Positions 1 to 9,836 of a stretch of DNA of 64,000 nt are shown in pieces. The translations under genes and the position numbers were made by a program. Position 1 is the first letter of the stretch. Every line of letters begins with the position of its first letter. The stretch is from the NCBI RefSeq assembly GCF_018613805.1, contig NZ_JAGGPL010000003.1, positions 62,001 to 126,000 of the forward strand. The letters are read 5' to 3'. The DNA is from Arthrobacter sp. ISL-48. GTDB taxonomy: Bacteria > Actinomycetota > Actinomycetes > Actinomycetales > Micrococcaceae. The notes beneath the pieces are model-generated. The model was not told the origin of the DNA. It was given only the letters and a program-made list of their open reading frames with translations, and searched no databases.

Positions 1-1
1 A

Positions 2-277
2 GTGGACCCCGGTGCCCTTGCGGCAGTCCCCGCGAACGCTGCCTGGTCCACGCCCGCAACCGCCGTGTCCTACGCCCTGGGCGCCGGGGCCTATGTCCCG
101 GAGTGGTCAAAAGGGCAGGAGCTCATTCAGTACCTCGCCCAGCTGGAGGGCCGTGAATATGCCGTGGTGGACCACCTCGGGAGGGTGACCGGCCTGCTCG
201 GACAAAATGCTGTGGTGGCCGCCATGACCGGCAAGGGCGTCCGGCCCAATAGGTATCCGCAGGGCCAGAACCGGTAG
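2..277 (+). CDS. C-terminal end of a CBS-domain protein, probably a site-2 protease (partial)
   Basis: This is the last 91 codons of a gene that begins outside the window. The visible part ends in a CBS-like strand-turn-strand (YAVVDHLGRVTGLL, residues about 53-66), preceded by a helix rich in Leu and Gln. In related actinobacteria the gene just upstream of trmI is an M50 (site-2) membrane metalloprotease with C-terminal CBS domains. The protease assignment therefore rests on context; only the CBS-like tail is visible. The frame is open from the window edge, so no start can be assigned. It ends 110 bases before trmI. Confidence 0.5.
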   Translation: MDPGALAAVPANAAWSTPATAVSYALGAGAYVPEWSKGQELIQYLAQLEGREYAVVDHLGRVTGLLGQNAVVAAMTGKGVRPNRYPQGQNR

Positions 278-387
278 AGTTACCTGCCGGTCGTGCATCG
301 CCGCCGTATGTGGCCGAAGGGGGCCCTTGCCTGACCCGGGCTGGCTTCAGTGCGCGGCCCCACAGTTTTACAGGAGCGAGGAAAATC

Positions 388-1452
388 ATGAGCAGCGAAA
401 CTGCCGCCAACGAAGCCACAGCAGCACCCGAAGCCGGTGTTGCCGCCAACGGGTTGCAGCCGGTGGGAGCGGCCCGGCGCCGGGGACCTTTCCGCGAAGG
501 GGAGCGGGTCCAGTTGACCGACGAACGCGGCCGCATGAACACCATCACCCTGGAGAGCGGCGGCGCCTTCCACACCCACCGTGGCTTCCTGAACCACGAT
601 GAGATCATCGGCAAGGTCGACGGCTCCGTTGTAGTGAACAACGTCGGCCAGCAGTACCAGACCCTCCGCCCGCTCCTTTCTGATTTTGTCCTGTCCATGC
701 CCCGCGGCGCTGCCGTGGTCTATCCGAAGGACGCCGGCCAGATCGTCACGATGGCCGACATCTTCCCCGGTGCAAGGGTGGTGGAGGCAGGGGTGGGTTC
801 CGGCGCGCTGTCCATTTCGCTGCTGCGGGCCGTAGGGGACAACGGATACCTCCACTCTTTTGAGCGCCGCGAGGAATTCGCGGACATTGCGCGGGGAAAT
901 GTTGAAACCATCTTCGGCGGCCCGCACCCGGCCTGGAAGGTCTCTTTGGGTGACTTCCAGGAGGAAGTGGTCCGCAGCGAGGCGCCCGGTTCCGTTGACC
1001 GCGTGGTGCTGGACATGCTGGCGCCCTGGGAATGCCTCGACGCCGTCGCCACGGTGCTCGCCCCCGGTGGCGTGTGGATCAATTACGTAGCCACTGTCAC
1101 CCAGCTGTCCCGGACCGCGGAAGCCATCCGGGCGGACGGCCGGTTCACCGAACCTGACGCGTGGGAGTCGATGGTCCGCGGCTGGCATCTGGAGGGCCTG
1201 GCCGTCCGCCCCGATCACCGCATGGTGGCCCACACCGGCTTCCTGCTGGTCACCCGCCGGCTTGCCGACGGCGTCACGGGGATCTCGGTCAAACGGCGTC
1301 CCTCGAAAACGGACTTCAACGAAGCGGACGTCAACGCCTGGACGCCCGGAGCAGTGGGGGAGCGGCTGGTGTCGGACAAGAAACTGCGGCGTGCTGCCCG
1401 GGACGCCATTGCCGGCACCAACGTCAAGGACGAGCCGGAGATCACGAACTAG
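388..1452 (+). CDS. trmI: tRNA (adenine-58-N1)-methyltransferase TrmI
   Basis: TrmI methylates N1 of A58 in the T-loop of tRNA using S-adenosylmethionine. The SAM-binding loop VVEAGVGSG is at residues 131-139, after an N-terminal beta-rich domain. A further family feature is VDRVVLDMLAPWE, the acidic strand of the Rossmann fold. The length (354 aa) is slightly above the usual 280-330 because of a low-complexity Ala/Glu-rich N-terminus. I chose the ATG at 388 because GGAGCGAGG lies 6 bases upstream; an in-frame start at 310 has no such site. The gene lies directly upstream of mpa, as in mycobacteria and other proteasome-bearing actinobacteria. Confidence 0.93.
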   Translation: MSSETAANEATAAPEAGVAANGLQPVGAARRRGPFREGERVQLTDERGRMNTITLESGGAFHTHRGFLNHDEIIGKVDGSVVVNNVGQQYQTLRPLLSDFVLSMPRGAAVVYPKDAGQIVTMADIFPGARVVEAGVGSGALSISLLRAVGDNGYLHSFERREEFADIARGNVETIFGGPHPAWKVSLGDFQEEVVRSEAPGSVDRVVLDMLAPWECLDAVATVLAPGGVWINYVATVTQLSRTAEAIRADGRFTEPDAWESMVRGWHLEGLAVRPDHRMVAHTGFLLVTRRLADGVTGISVKRRPSKTDFNEADVNAWTPGAVGERLVSDKKLRRAARDAIAGTNVKDEPEITN

Positions 1453-1534
1453 TCCACATTTCGGGAGTCTTCAGCTGTACCTGCCAACTTGGGGCTAAGG
1501 TCTTAAGAAGAGCGCAGGAAGGGGCTGATGCATC

Positions 1535-3286
1535 ATGGAGACGCCGAACCAGGACTCCGGACGCACACCGGCAGAGCAGTCTGCCGCCAACGATCTGTCC
1601 GTAGCGGACCGGCAGGTGAACATCCTGCGGGACAAACTCAGGCACATTGACCGCCAATTGGCAGCCGCGACCCAGAACAACGCCAAGCTGGTCAGCATGC
1701 TGGAAACCGCTAAAGCCGAGATCCTTCGGCTGAAAAACGCGCTTGACCAGGAGGGACAGCCGCCCTACAGCTTCGGCACGATCGTGCAGCTCAACCCCAA
1801 GCGCCAGCCGTCAGCCGGCAGCAGCGGGCAGGCGGCCACCGAGGAATCAGCGGACATCTTCAACGCCGGCCGGAAGATGCGCGTGGGGATCAGCCCCCTG
1901 GTCAACATCACCCAGCTGGCAGTCGGCCAGGAAGTGCTGCTGAACGAGGCCCTGCTGATCGTTGCCGGCCTCGGATACGAACGGGCCGGTGAGCTGGCTA
2001 CGCTCAAGGAGCTACTCGGCCAGGACCGTGCGCTGGTGGTGGGCCGCGCGGACGAAGAGCGCGTCATCCGGCTTTCCGGCGCCCTCCTCACGGAAAAACT
2101 GAGGGTGGGCGACGCCCTTTCCATCGATTCGCGCACCGGCTATGCCCTGGAAAAGGTTCCCCGGTCCGAGGTGGAGAACCTGGTCCTGGAGGAAGTTCCC
2201 GACATCACGTACGAGGACATCGGAGGCCTGGGACCGCAGATCGAGCAGATCCGGGACGCCGTGGAACTGCCATTCCTGCACCCGGACCTCTACCGTGAGC
2301 ACGGCCTGAAGGCGCCCAAGGGCATCCTGCTGTACGGCCCGCCGGGTTGCGGCAAGACCCTGATCGCCAAGGCCGTGGCCAACTCGCTTGCGGCCCGTGC
2401 TGCCGAGCGGTCAGGCAACACTGACCTGAAGAGCTACTTCCTCAACATCAAGGGCCCTGAGCTGCTGGACAAGTATGTCGGCGAAACCGAACGCCACATC
2501 CGGCTGATCTTCTCCCGCGCACGGGAGAAAGCTTCGGACGGCAGCCCGGTAGTGGTGTTCTTCGACGAAATGGACTCCCTTTTCCGCACCCGCGGAACGG
2601 GCATCTCCTCCGACGTCGAAACTACCATCGTGCCCCAGCTGCTGAGCGAGATCGACGGCGTGGAGCGGCTGGACAACGTCATAGTGATCGGTGCCTCCAA
2701 CCGCGAGGACATGATCGATCCCGCGATCCTCCGCCCGGGCCGCCTGGACGTCAAAGTCAAGATCCATCGCCCCGATGCTGAGGCAGCGGCGGACATTTTC
2801 AATAAGTACATCACCACTGACCTGCCGTTCCACGAGTCCGACCTCGCGGAGCACGACGGCGACGTCCAGGCCACGGTGGACGCCATGATCCAGCGCACAG
2901 TGGAAGCCATGTACTCCACAGAGAAGTCCAACGAGTACCTGGAAGTCACGTACGCCAACGGCGACACCGAGATGCTCTACTTCAAGGATTTCAACTCCGG
3001 GGCCGTGGTGCAGAACGTGGTGGACAGGGCCAAGAAGTATGCCATCAAGGACCTCCTCACCCTCCACCAGAAGGGCCTCAGGATCGAGCACCTCCTCCGC
3101 GCCGTAGTCGATGAATTCCGCGAACACGAAGATATGCCCAACACCACCAACCCTGATGACTGGGCCCGCATCTCAGGCAAGAAGGGCGAGAGGATCACTT
3201 ACATCCGCACCATCGTCCAGGGCAAGGCAGGCCAGGAACCCGGAAAGTCCATCGAAACGATGCCGAACACGGGACAGTACCTGTGA
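1535..3286 (+). CDS. arc: Proteasome-associated AAA+ ATPase (ARC/Mpa)
   Basis: This is the hexameric unfoldase that recognises pupylated proteins and feeds them to the 20S proteasome. Residues about 22-72 are a heptad-rich coiled coil, the known docking site for Pup. Tandem OB-fold sequence follows, then a AAA domain with Walker A GPPGCGKT at 268-275 and Walker [10 protein letters not shown] at about 340-348. The protein ends in GQYL, the C-terminal tail that docks into proteasome alpha-ring pockets and opens the gate. The length, 583 aa, is normal. The ATG at 1535 follows AGGAAGGGG. The stop overlaps the GTG of dop by four bases (GTGA), which suggests translational coupling. Confidence 0.97.
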   Translation: METPNQDSGRTPAEQSAANDLSVADRQVNILRDKLRHIDRQLAAATQNNAKLVSMLETAKAEILRLKNALDQEGQPPYSFGTIVQLNPKRQPSAGSSGQAATEESADIFNAGRKMRVGISPLVNITQLAVGQEVLLNEALLIVAGLGYERAGELATLKELLGQDRALVVGRADEERVIRLSGALLTEKLRVGDALSIDSRTGYALEKVPRSEVENLVLEEVPDITYEDIGGLGPQIEQIRDAVELPFLHPDLYREHGLKAPKGILLYGPPGCGKTLIAKAVANSLAARAAERSGNTDLKSYFLNIKGPELLDKYVGETERHIRLIFSRAREKASDGSPVVVFFDEMDSLFRTRGTGISSDVETTIVPQLLSEIDGVERLDNVIVIGASNREDMIDPAILRPGRLDVKVKIHRPDAEAAADIFNKYITTDLPFHESDLAEHDGDVQATVDAMIQRTVEAMYSTEKSNEYLEVTYANGDTEMLYFKDFNSGAVVQNVVDRAKKYAIKDLLTLHQKGLRIEHLLRAVVDEFREHEDMPNTTNPDDWARISGKKGERITYIRTIVQGKAGQEPGKSIETMPNTGQYL

Positions 3287-4956
3287 CGCCAGCACAGCAG
3301 CCCGCCGTGGGGGGAGCGCTCCCCGCCGGCGGGGCAATGCGTGTTATGGGTGCGGAGACGGAATACGGGATCCATGCCCCGTCAGCCCCGAGCGCGAACG
3401 CCACCATGATGTCCGCCCGGGTCGTCCAGGCGTACGCCCAGGTGACTCGCCAGCGCGCAGCGGGCGGCGCCGAGACACGGTGGGACTACACCGACGAGGA
3501 ACCACTGCACGATGCCCGCGGCTGGACCCTGGAACGGGGAGCGGCCCACCCCAGCCAGCTCACGGACCAGCCGCCCGTGCTCGACGCGGAAGCGGTGGCG
3601 CTGGCGTACGGCCGCGAGGAACTGGAGCTGGACGGCCAGGATGAGTCCGGCACGCTCCTGATGAACATGGTCCTCGGGAACGGCGCCCGCCTGTATGTGG
3701 ACCACGCCCACCCGGAGTATTCGAGCCCTGAGGTGACCAACCCCAGCGACGCTGTGACGTGGGACGCCGCGGGCGACCTCGTGGCACTGGCCACCGTGCG
3801 GCGGCTGGCGGCGGACCCCGAACTGCCCGCCGTCAACCTCTACAAAAACAACACGGACAACAAATCCGTCTCCTACGGCTCCCACGAGAACTACCTCATG
3901 CCGCGTTCCGTCCCGTTCGGGGACATCGTGCGCGGGCTGACGCCATTTTTCGTCACCCGGCAGATCATGTGCGGCGCCGGCAGGGTGGGCATAGGCCAGG
4001 ACAGCTCCACGCCCGGTTTCCAGATCAGCCAGCGCGCTGATTTCTTCGAGGCGGAAGTGGGCCTGGAAACCACCATCCGCCGGCCCATCATCAATACCAG
4101 GGATGAGCCGCACGCCACCGCCGACAAGTACCGCCGGCTGCACGTCATCATCGGGGACGCCAATCTGAGCCAGGCTTCGAACTTCCTGAAGTTCGGCACA
4201 ACCGCCATGGTGCTGAGCCTCATCGAGGCGGGCCTCGCGCCGAAAGTGGAGGTGCACGAGCCGGTCTTGGCCCTGCAGACGGTCAGCCACGACACCTCGC
4301 TGACAGCCATGCTCAGGCTGCTGGACGGCCGGCGGGTCACGGCCCTGGACCTGCAGTGGATGTACCACGAGGCAGCATCCAAGCTCGCGCAGGACACCGG
4401 GGTCGGGGATGCCGTCGACGGGGACGGCCACACCCACCAGGTCCTGGAGCGCTGGGCCGCGACCCTCACCCAGCTGGACTCGGACAGGGCGGGCGCGGCC
4501 TCGTCAGTGGAGTGGCTGGCCAAGCTTTCCCTCCTGGAGGGGTACCGCGACCGGGACGGCCTGGCCTGGGATGATGCCAGGCTCGGCTTGGTGGACCTGC
4601 AATGGGCGGACATCAGGCCGGAGAAGGGCCTTTACTACCGCTTCCTCGCGAGGAACCGGATGCAACGGATCGTCGACGACGTCGACATCGCTGCGGCGGT
4701 GACCGAGCCGCCGTCGGATACGCGGGCTTTCTTCCGCGGCCGGTGCATCAGCAGCTTCGGTAAGGACGTCGTGGGGGCCAGCTGGGATTCGGTCATCTTC
4801 GATGTGCCGGGGTATGGCCGGCTCCAGCGGGTGCCTACCAGGGAGCCGCTGCGGGGCACCCAAGCCCTCACCGGTGGTCTGTTTGCGCGCCACCGGACGG
4901 CCGCTCCCTTCCTCGCGGAGCTCCTTGGCCACACGACTGCTCCGCCTGCGGCGTAA
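3283..4956 (+). CDS. dop: Pup deamidase/depupylase Dop
   Basis: Dop deamidates the C-terminal Gln of Pup to Glu and also removes Pup from substrates. It has the glutamine-synthetase-like fold shared with PafA: GAETEYGI near residue 23 carries the ATP/Mg ligands, and [14 protein letters not shown] holds the catalytic Asp (Asp140 in this numbering). A long insertion between residues about 78 and 125, absent from PafA, fits the regulatory Dop loop. [21 protein letters not shown] is typical of the family. The GTG at 3283 overlaps the mpa stop; an internal ATG at 3337, 18 codons later, would match the usual Dop N-terminus and is a real alternative. Confidence 0.95.
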   Translation: MTPAQQPAVGGALPAGGAMRVMGAETEYGIHAPSAPSANATMMSARVVQAYAQVTRQRAAGGAETRWDYTDEEPLHDARGWTLERGAAHPSQLTDQPPVLDAEAVALAYGREELELDGQDESGTLLMNMVLGNGARLYVDHAHPEYSSPEVTNPSDAVTWDAAGDLVALATVRRLAADPELPAVNLYKNNTDNKSVSYGSHENYLMPRSVPFGDIVRGLTPFFVTRQIMCGAGRVGIGQDSSTPGFQISQRADFFEAEVGLETTIRRPIINTRDEPHATADKYRRLHVIIGDANLSQASNFLKFGTTAMVLSLIEAGLAPKVEVHEPVLALQTVSHDTSLTAMLRLLDGRRVTALDLQWMYHEAASKLAQDTGVGDAVDGDGHTHQVLERWAATLTQLDSDRAGAASSVEWLAKLSLLEGYRDRDGLAWDDARLGLVDLQWADIRPEKGLYYRFLARNRMQRIVDDVDIAAAVTEPPSDTRAFFRGRCISSFGKDVVGASWDSVIFDVPGYGRLQRVPTREPLRGTQALTGGLFARHRTAAPFLAELLGHTTAPPAA

Positions 4957-5042
4957 ACCGCGCCAGCCGGCCCAGGTCGTGGCAATATGGGCGTATCGGA
5001 AGATCCGTCCGGATCCGATGACTCACAGAGGGAGAGATCACC

Positions 5043-5246
5043 ATGGCAGGCCAGGAGCAGCAGCAGCCACAATCGCGCGACAGCCAGGTCGAAGAGGACG
5101 TGCCGGAGGCCCCTCCCGCGCCCCCTGAAGCCCAGGCTTCGGCGTCCACCCAGGGCGTGGATGACCTCCTCGATGAGATCGACGGCGTCCTGGAATCCAA
5201 CGCCGAAGAGTTTGTCCGCGCATTCGTTCAGAAGGGCGGGCAGTAA
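5043..5246 (+). CDS. pup: Prokaryotic ubiquitin-like protein Pup
   Basis: Pup is the small protein tag attached to lysines of proteins destined for the proteasome. The product is 67 aa, acidic and mostly disordered (Gln/Glu/Pro/Ala-rich), with a C-terminal amphipathic stretch VDDLLDEIDGVLESNAEEF that binds the Mpa coiled coil. It ends in GGQ, so the C-terminal Gln must be deamidated by Dop before PafA can ligate it. An AGGGAGAG ribosome site precedes the ATG. It sits between dop and prcB, the standard order. Confidence 0.97.
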   Translation: MAGQEQQQPQSRDSQVEEDVPEAPPAPPEAQASASTQGVDDLLDEIDGVLESNAEEFVRAFVQKGGQ

Positions 5247-5326
5247 CCCGGTTCCGGATGCGGGCGGAAGCCGCGGACGGCCGAAATCTGTACAGACGTT
5301 GAAGTACCAGTTCAAGGAGTGCATCA

Positions 5327-6148
5327 GTGCAGGAATCAACCGCCAACCAGGTAGCCGCCAACGCGACATCGTCATTTTCGGAGCATCTGCAGCGTGACCG
5401 GCCGGACCTGCTTCCCTACGCCCGCCCGCTGCCGGCCGGATCCGGCCCGGCCACCCCGCTGCAGGTGCCCCATGCCACCACCATCGTTGCGATGAGCTAT
5501 GGCGGCGGCGTGCTGATGGCCGGAGACCGGCGGGCCACCATGGGGAACATGATTGCCAGCAGGCACATTGAAAAGGTATTCCCGGCGGATCAGTACTCCG
5601 TCCTTGGCATCGCGGGCACTGCGGGAATCGCCATTGACCTAACCCGGCTGTTCCAGGTGGAGCTGGAGCACTACGAAAAGATCGAAGGCACCCTGCTCAG
5701 CCTGGACGGCAAGGCGAATAGGCTGGGCGCCATGATCCGGGGAAACCTGCCGATGGCGATGCAGGGCCTGGCAGTGATACCCCTCTTTGCCGGCTTTGAC
5801 ACCACTGCAGGTGTGGGCCGGCTTTTCTCTTACGACGTCACCGGTGGCAGGTATGAGGAGCGCGAGCACCATACCGTCGGCTCCGGCTCCGTCTTCGCCC
5901 GGGGCGCCCTGAAAAAGCTCTGGCGGCCAGGCCTCAGCGAGGCTGAAGCTGTTTCCGTCGCCGTGGAATCGTTGTACGACGCGGCCGATGACGATTCCGC
6001 CACCGGCGGTCCCGACCCCGTCCGCCAGCTATGGCCGGTCGTCTACACCGTAAACAGGGCCGGCGCCCGGCGCGTCCCTGAGACCGAGCTCGCAGCCGTC
6101 GCCGGGAACATCATCGAAGCGCGGTCCTCCGCCCGGCGGGAGGCCTGA
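5327..6148 (+). CDS. prcB: 20S proteasome beta subunit
   Basis: This is the catalytic beta subunit of the actinobacterial 20S proteasome. A propeptide of about 50 residues ends at [13 protein letters not shown], so Thr51 becomes the N-terminal nucleophile after autoprocessing. GDRRATMGN and the later SGSVFA segment are typical of the family. The start is GTG, with AAGGAG eight bases upstream. One base separates its stop from the prcA ATG, so the two subunits are co-translated. The length, 273 aa, is usual. Confidence 0.96.
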   Translation: MQESTANQVAANATSSFSEHLQRDRPDLLPYARPLPAGSGPATPLQVPHATTIVAMSYGGGVLMAGDRRATMGNMIASRHIEKVFPADQYSVLGIAGTAGIAIDLTRLFQVELEHYEKIEGTLLSLDGKANRLGAMIRGNLPMAMQGLAVIPLFAGFDTTAGVGRLFSYDVTGGRYEEREHHTVGSGSVFARGALKKLWRPGLSEAEAVSVAVESLYDAADDDSATGGPDPVRQLWPVVYTVNRAGARRVPETELAAVAGNIIEARSSARREA

Positions 6149-6149
6149 C

Positions 6150-6866
6150 ATGACCCAGCAATTTTATGTATCGCCTGAGCAGCTGATGAAGGACCGTGCG
6201 GACTTCGCACGGAAAGGCATCGCTCGGGGCAGGTCGGTGGTGGTGATCAGCTGCGAGGACGGCATCGCCCTGGTGGCCGAGAACCCTTCGCCGTCGCTGC
6301 ACAAGATCGGCGAGATCTACGACAAGATCGCGTTCGCGGCGGTCGGCAAGTACAACGAATTCGAAAGTCTCCGCCAGGCCGGCGTGAGGTATGCGGACGT
6401 CCGCGGATACTCCTATGACAGGGAGGACGTCACGGCCCGCGGCCTGGCCAGTGTTTACGCCCAAAGTCTTGGAGCTGTTTTCACTGCCGAGCAAAAGCCG
6501 TTCGAGGTGGAGCTCGCGGTGGCGGAGGTCGGCCCCAACCAGGAATTGGACCATCTCTATCGGCTGACTTTCGACGGTTCCATCGCGGATGAGAACGGCT
6601 TCATCGTGATGGGTGGCCAGGCGGAGAAGGTGTCATCCGCCATCGCCGAAGGCTGGCGTGCTTCGCTGCGGTTCCGCGACGCGATCCGCCTGGCGATGCG
6701 TGGCCTCATCACTGATACGGAGGCCGCGAAAGCCAAGGCGTTGCCTGTCCAAGCCGTGGAAGTTGCTGTCCTTGACCGGACGTCAGAGAGCTTCCGCGGC
6801 TCCCGGCGGGCCTTCCGGCGACTGAACGAGGCGGATATCACGGCGCTGCTTTCTGAGGAGGACTGA
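6150..6866 (+). CDS. prcA: 20S proteasome alpha subunit
   Basis: This is the alpha-ring subunit of the proteasome; it gates the chamber and receives the GQYL tail of Mpa. The N-terminus ([20 protein letters not shown]) is the gating segment plus helix H0, typical of actinobacterial PrcA. Central motifs such as [19 protein letters not shown] and [16 protein letters not shown] match the family. It starts one base after the prcB stop and ends one base before the pafA ATG, in a tightly packed operon. Confidence 0.96.
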   Translation: MTQQFYVSPEQLMKDRADFARKGIARGRSVVVISCEDGIALVAENPSPSLHKIGEIYDKIAFAAVGKYNEFESLRQAGVRYADVRGYSYDREDVTARGLASVYAQSLGAVFTAEQKPFEVELAVAEVGPNQELDHLYRLTFDGSIADENGFIVMGGQAEKVSSAIAEGWRASLRFRDAIRLAMRGLITDTEAAKAKALPVQAVEVAVLDRTSESFRGSRRAFRRLNEADITALLSEED

Positions 6867-6867
6867 G

Positions 6868-8232
6868 ATGGACAAGAGGATCTTCGGTATCGAGACCGAA
6901 TTCGGCATTTCCTATTCGAGCCCGGATTCGCGTCCGCTGGCACCCGAGGAGGTGGCCCGCTACTTGTTCCGCAAGGTAGTCAGCTGGGGACGGTCATCCA
7001 ACGTGTTCCTGACCAACGGCTCGCGCCTGTACCTCGATGTCGGGTCGCACCCTGAGTATGCTACGGCCGAATGCGATGACCTCGCCCAGCTCATCGCCCA
7101 CGACCGTGCCGGCGAGCTCATCCTTGACGACCTCGTCGAGGAGGCGCAGACGCGGCTCGCGGCTGAGGGTTTCAACGGCACCGTGTACCTGTTCAAGAAC
7201 AACACTGATTCCGCCGGAAACTCCTACGGCAGCCACGAGAACTACCTGATCCCTCGGCGGGGCGAATTCTCCAGGCTCGCTGAAATCCTGATTCCCTTCC
7301 TGGTCACGCGTCAGCTGGTTGCCGGGGCTGGAAAGATCCTCAAGACGCCGCACGGGGCAACTTACGCTTTTTCGCAACGCGCCGACCACATCTGGGAAGG
7401 CGTCTCTTCGGCCACCACGCGGTCGCGCCCCATCATTAACACCAGGGACGAGCCACACGCAGATGCGGAGTTCTTCCGCCGGCTCCACGTCATCGTGGGC
7501 GACTCCAACATGTCGGAAACCACGGCACTGCTGAAGGTAGGAACCGTGGACCTCATCCTGCGCATGATCGAGGCCGGAGTGATCATGCGCGATATGCGGA
7601 TGGAGAACCCCATCCGCAGCATCCGGGAGATCTCCCACGACCTGAGTGGGCGGGCACTGGTGCGGCTCGCAAACGGCCGGCAGCTGACTGCACTGGAGAT
7701 CCAGCAGGAGTACCTGACCAAGGTCACGGCCTTCGTCCAGGAGCACGGGGCACACAACCCTCATGTGCCGCTCATCCTCGACCTCTGGGGCAGGACCCTG
7801 AAGGCCATCGAAAGCGGCGACACCAGCTCGATCGACACGGAAATTGACTGGGCCATCAAAAAGAAGCTCATGGACAACTACCGCGAACGCCACGGCCTGG
7901 GCCTGGATGCCCCACGGATCGCCCAGCTGGACCTCACGTACCATGACATTTCGCGCAGCCGTGGACTCTACTACCTTCTGCAGTCCCGGGGTGCCGCCCG
8001 CCGCATCGTGGATGACACAGTCGTCAAGGACGCGGTAGACGCGCCGCCGCAGACCACCAGGGCCAAATTGCGTGGTGACTTCGTCCGCCGCGCGCAGGAA
8101 TTGGGCAGGGACTACACCGTCGACTGGGTGCACCTGAAGCTCAATGACCGGGCGCACCAGACCATCCTGTGCAAGGATCCCTTCCGGAGCGTGGACGACC
8201 GCGTGGACGCACTTCTGGACTCTATGGGCTGA
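6868..8232 (+). CDS. pafA: Pup-protein ligase PafA
   Basis: PafA phosphorylates the C-terminal Glu of Pup and transfers it to a substrate lysine. The N-terminal motif FGIETEFGI (residues 6-14) supplies metal ligands, and [16 protein letters not shown] contains the catalytic Asp57. It shares [17 protein letters not shown] with Dop but lacks the Dop loop. The length (454 aa) is standard. It closes the core pup-prcBA-pafA run with one-base spacing. Confidence 0.96.
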   Translation: MDKRIFGIETEFGISYSSPDSRPLAPEEVARYLFRKVVSWGRSSNVFLTNGSRLYLDVGSHPEYATAECDDLAQLIAHDRAGELILDDLVEEAQTRLAAEGFNGTVYLFKNNTDSAGNSYGSHENYLIPRRGEFSRLAEILIPFLVTRQLVAGAGKILKTPHGATYAFSQRADHIWEGVSSATTRSRPIINTRDEPHADAEFFRRLHVIVGDSNMSETTALLKVGTVDLILRMIEAGVIMRDMRMENPIRSIREISHDLSGRALVRLANGRQLTALEIQQEYLTKVTAFVQEHGAHNPHVPLILDLWGRTLKAIESGDTSSIDTEIDWAIKKKLMDNYRERHGLGLDAPRIAQLDLTYHDISRSRGLYYLLQSRGAARRIVDDTVVKDAVDAPPQTTRAKLRGDFVRRAQELGRDYTVDWVHLKLNDRAHQTILCKDPFRSVDDRVDALLDSMG

Positions 8233-8342
8233 CACCCAGCTTCAGGGGCTATTCTGGATAGGGCCGTTCCTTGGCCCCGCTGCGGTGCCGAGCCATTGAT
8301 TCCGGCACCGCGTCCACCCTGCCCCGACGAAAGTTCTCTTAC

Positions 8343-9275
8343 GTGCGCCGAATCCTAGCAATCCTTATCCCCGGTCTGCTGCTGCTTACCGCCTGTGGCG
8401 GTTCGCCCGCAGCAGCACCGGAGCCCACCAGCCAGTCCGCTGGCGATACTGCCAAGTTCGACTCCCTGAAACTGACGGACAACGGGGACAAGAAGGCTCC
8501 AGCCGTCGATTTCGCCAAGCCGCTGGACGTCTCGGAGCCCACTGTCAAGGTGGTCACCGAGGGAAGCGGCGATCCGGTCAAGGCGAACCAGGTCGCGAGT
8601 CTTTCGATCCTCGCAGTCAGCGGGACCGACGGTTCCACCCTTGAGGACACCTACGCCAAGGATCCTGAGCCGCTCGAGCTTGACGACAAACTCAAGACCG
8701 GCAACGCCATGATCTATAACGCGTTCGTGGGTGCGAAAGTCGGTTCAAGCCTGGCTCTGGCCATCCCGGGCCAGGCGGCCGCCCAAGGTACACCGGCCCA
8801 GCCGACGCAGCTTCTCGTGATCAAGGTGCTCTCCGCCTCTGATGTCACCCCTGCCCTCCAAAAGCCCGAAGGCGACGCTGTCACGCCGCCGGCAGGCCTG
8901 CCCACTGTCAAGGAGAACGACAAGGGGATTCCAGAGATCAACGTCGATGGTGTTGCCGCTCCCACGGCACTCGTGTCCCAGGACCTGATCAAGGGCAAGG
9001 GCGCAGAGGTCAAGGCAACCGACACGCTCACCGTCAATTACGTGGGCGTCAACCTTGTAGGCGGTGCCAAGTTCGATTCGAGCTTCGACCGCGGAGAAAC
9101 TGCCAGTTTCGCACTGACAGGGGTCATCCCGGGCTGGACCCAGGGGCTGACAGGCAAGACGGTCGGCTCCCGTGTCCTCCTGGTGGTCCCCAAGGACCTC
9201 GCTTACGGTGATGCAGGCCAGGGCGAGGCCAAGGGCGACCTTGTCTTCGTGGTGGACGTCCTCGCCGCGCACTAG
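8343..9275 (+). CDS. Lipoprotein FKBP-type peptidyl-prolyl isomerase
   Basis: This is probably a membrane-anchored prolyl isomerase acting outside the cytoplasmic membrane. The first 18 residues form a lipoprotein signal peptide ending in the lipobox LLTAC (Cys18). The C-terminal 110 residues hold an FKBP fold (VNYVGVNLVGGAKFDSSFDRG, PGWTQGLTGKTVGSRVLLVVP, LAYGD). The middle region (about 60-190) looks like a weaker, divergent second FKBP-like unit. I chose the GTG at 8343 because it places the signal peptide at the N-terminus; an in-frame ATG at 8271 would bury it. A 110-bp gap separates it from pafA. Confidence 0.88.
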   Translation: MRRILAILIPGLLLLTACGGSPAAAPEPTSQSAGDTAKFDSLKLTDNGDKKAPAVDFAKPLDVSEPTVKVVTEGSGDPVKANQVASLSILAVSGTDGSTLEDTYAKDPEPLELDDKLKTGNAMIYNAFVGAKVGSSLALAIPGQAAAQGTPAQPTQLLVIKVLSASDVTPALQKPEGDAVTPPAGLPTVKENDKGIPEINVDGVAAPTALVSQDLIKGKGAEVKATDTLTVNYVGVNLVGGAKFDSSFDRGETASFALTGVIPGWTQGLTGKTVGSRVLLVVPKDLAYGDAGQGEAKGDLVFVVDVLAAH

Positions 9276-9335
9276 CCGCCAGTAACAACGCATCCGACTC
9301 AAGACATCACCCGCACAACAACCTAAGGAGCAACC

Positions 9336-9731
9336 ATGTCATTTGGTCAGCGCAATTTCGACCGCCAGAAGCCGGAAATTGACTTCCCCGAAGGCGATGT
9401 CCCCACCGAACTGGTCATCACAGACCTCATCGAGGGTGACGGCGCCGAGGCCAAGGCCGGCGACACGGTGTCCACCCATTACGTCGGCGTGGCATGGTCC
9501 ACCGGCGAGGAGTTCGACGCTTCCTGGGGCCGCGGCGCCCCGCTGGACTTCCGCGTCGGCGTCGGCCAGGTCATCCAGGGCTGGGACCAGGGCCTGCTGG
9601 GAATGAAGGTGGGCGGACGCCGCCGCCTCGAGATTCCCTCCGAGCTTGCCTACGGCTCCCGCGGTGCCGGCGGGGCCATCGCTCCCAACGAAGCGCTGAT
9701 CTTTGTGGTCGACCTCGTGGGCGTCCGCTGA
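9336..9731 (+). CDS. Cytoplasmic FKBP-type peptidyl-prolyl isomerase
   Basis: This is a single-domain FKBP of 131 aa with no signal peptide. The core motifs are complete: VSTHYVGVAWSTGEEFDASW, VIQGWDQGLLGMKVGGRRRLEIP, LAYGSRG and ALIFVVDLVGV. AAGGAGC precedes the ATG. It follows the lipoprotein FKBP by 60 bases, so the two may be paralogues working on either side of the membrane. A strong terminator-like hairpin follows. Confidence 0.93.
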   Translation: MSFGQRNFDRQKPEIDFPEGDVPTELVITDLIEGDGAEAKAGDTVSTHYVGVAWSTGEEFDASWGRGAPLDFRVGVGQVIQGWDQGLLGMKVGGRRRLEIPSELAYGSRGAGGAIAPNEALIFVVDLVGVR

Positions 9732-9754
9732 CCTGTAGCTTCACAGCAGCAGAG

Positions 9755-9803
9755 AGCGCGGTAACAATCAGGATCTGTTTTCCTGTTGTTGCCGCGCTTT
9801 CTG
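9755..9803 (+). terminator. Probable terminator after the FKBP gene
   Basis: AGCGCGG-AACAA-CAGGA pairs with TCCTG-TTGTT-CCGCGCT around a 7-base loop, with one bulged base and a G-T pair; TTTCT follows. It sits between the second FKBP gene and pafBC, so the two are probably separate transcripts. Confidence 0.6.
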
Positions 9804-9836
9804 CTTTCCGGAACGGATTTTAGTAACGTTGCCAGA

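Noticed and set aside
280..1233. A 317-codon minus-strand open frame
   Set aside because: Antisense to trmI, His/Gly/Arg-rich and without family motifs.
6994..8235. A 413-codon minus-strand open frame
   Set aside because: It is exactly antisense to pafA, with no recognisable domain; long antisense frames are common in high-GC DNA.
9755..9803. Possible small RNA between FKBP and pafBC
   Set aside because: The hairpin with a T-rich tail is better explained as a terminator.
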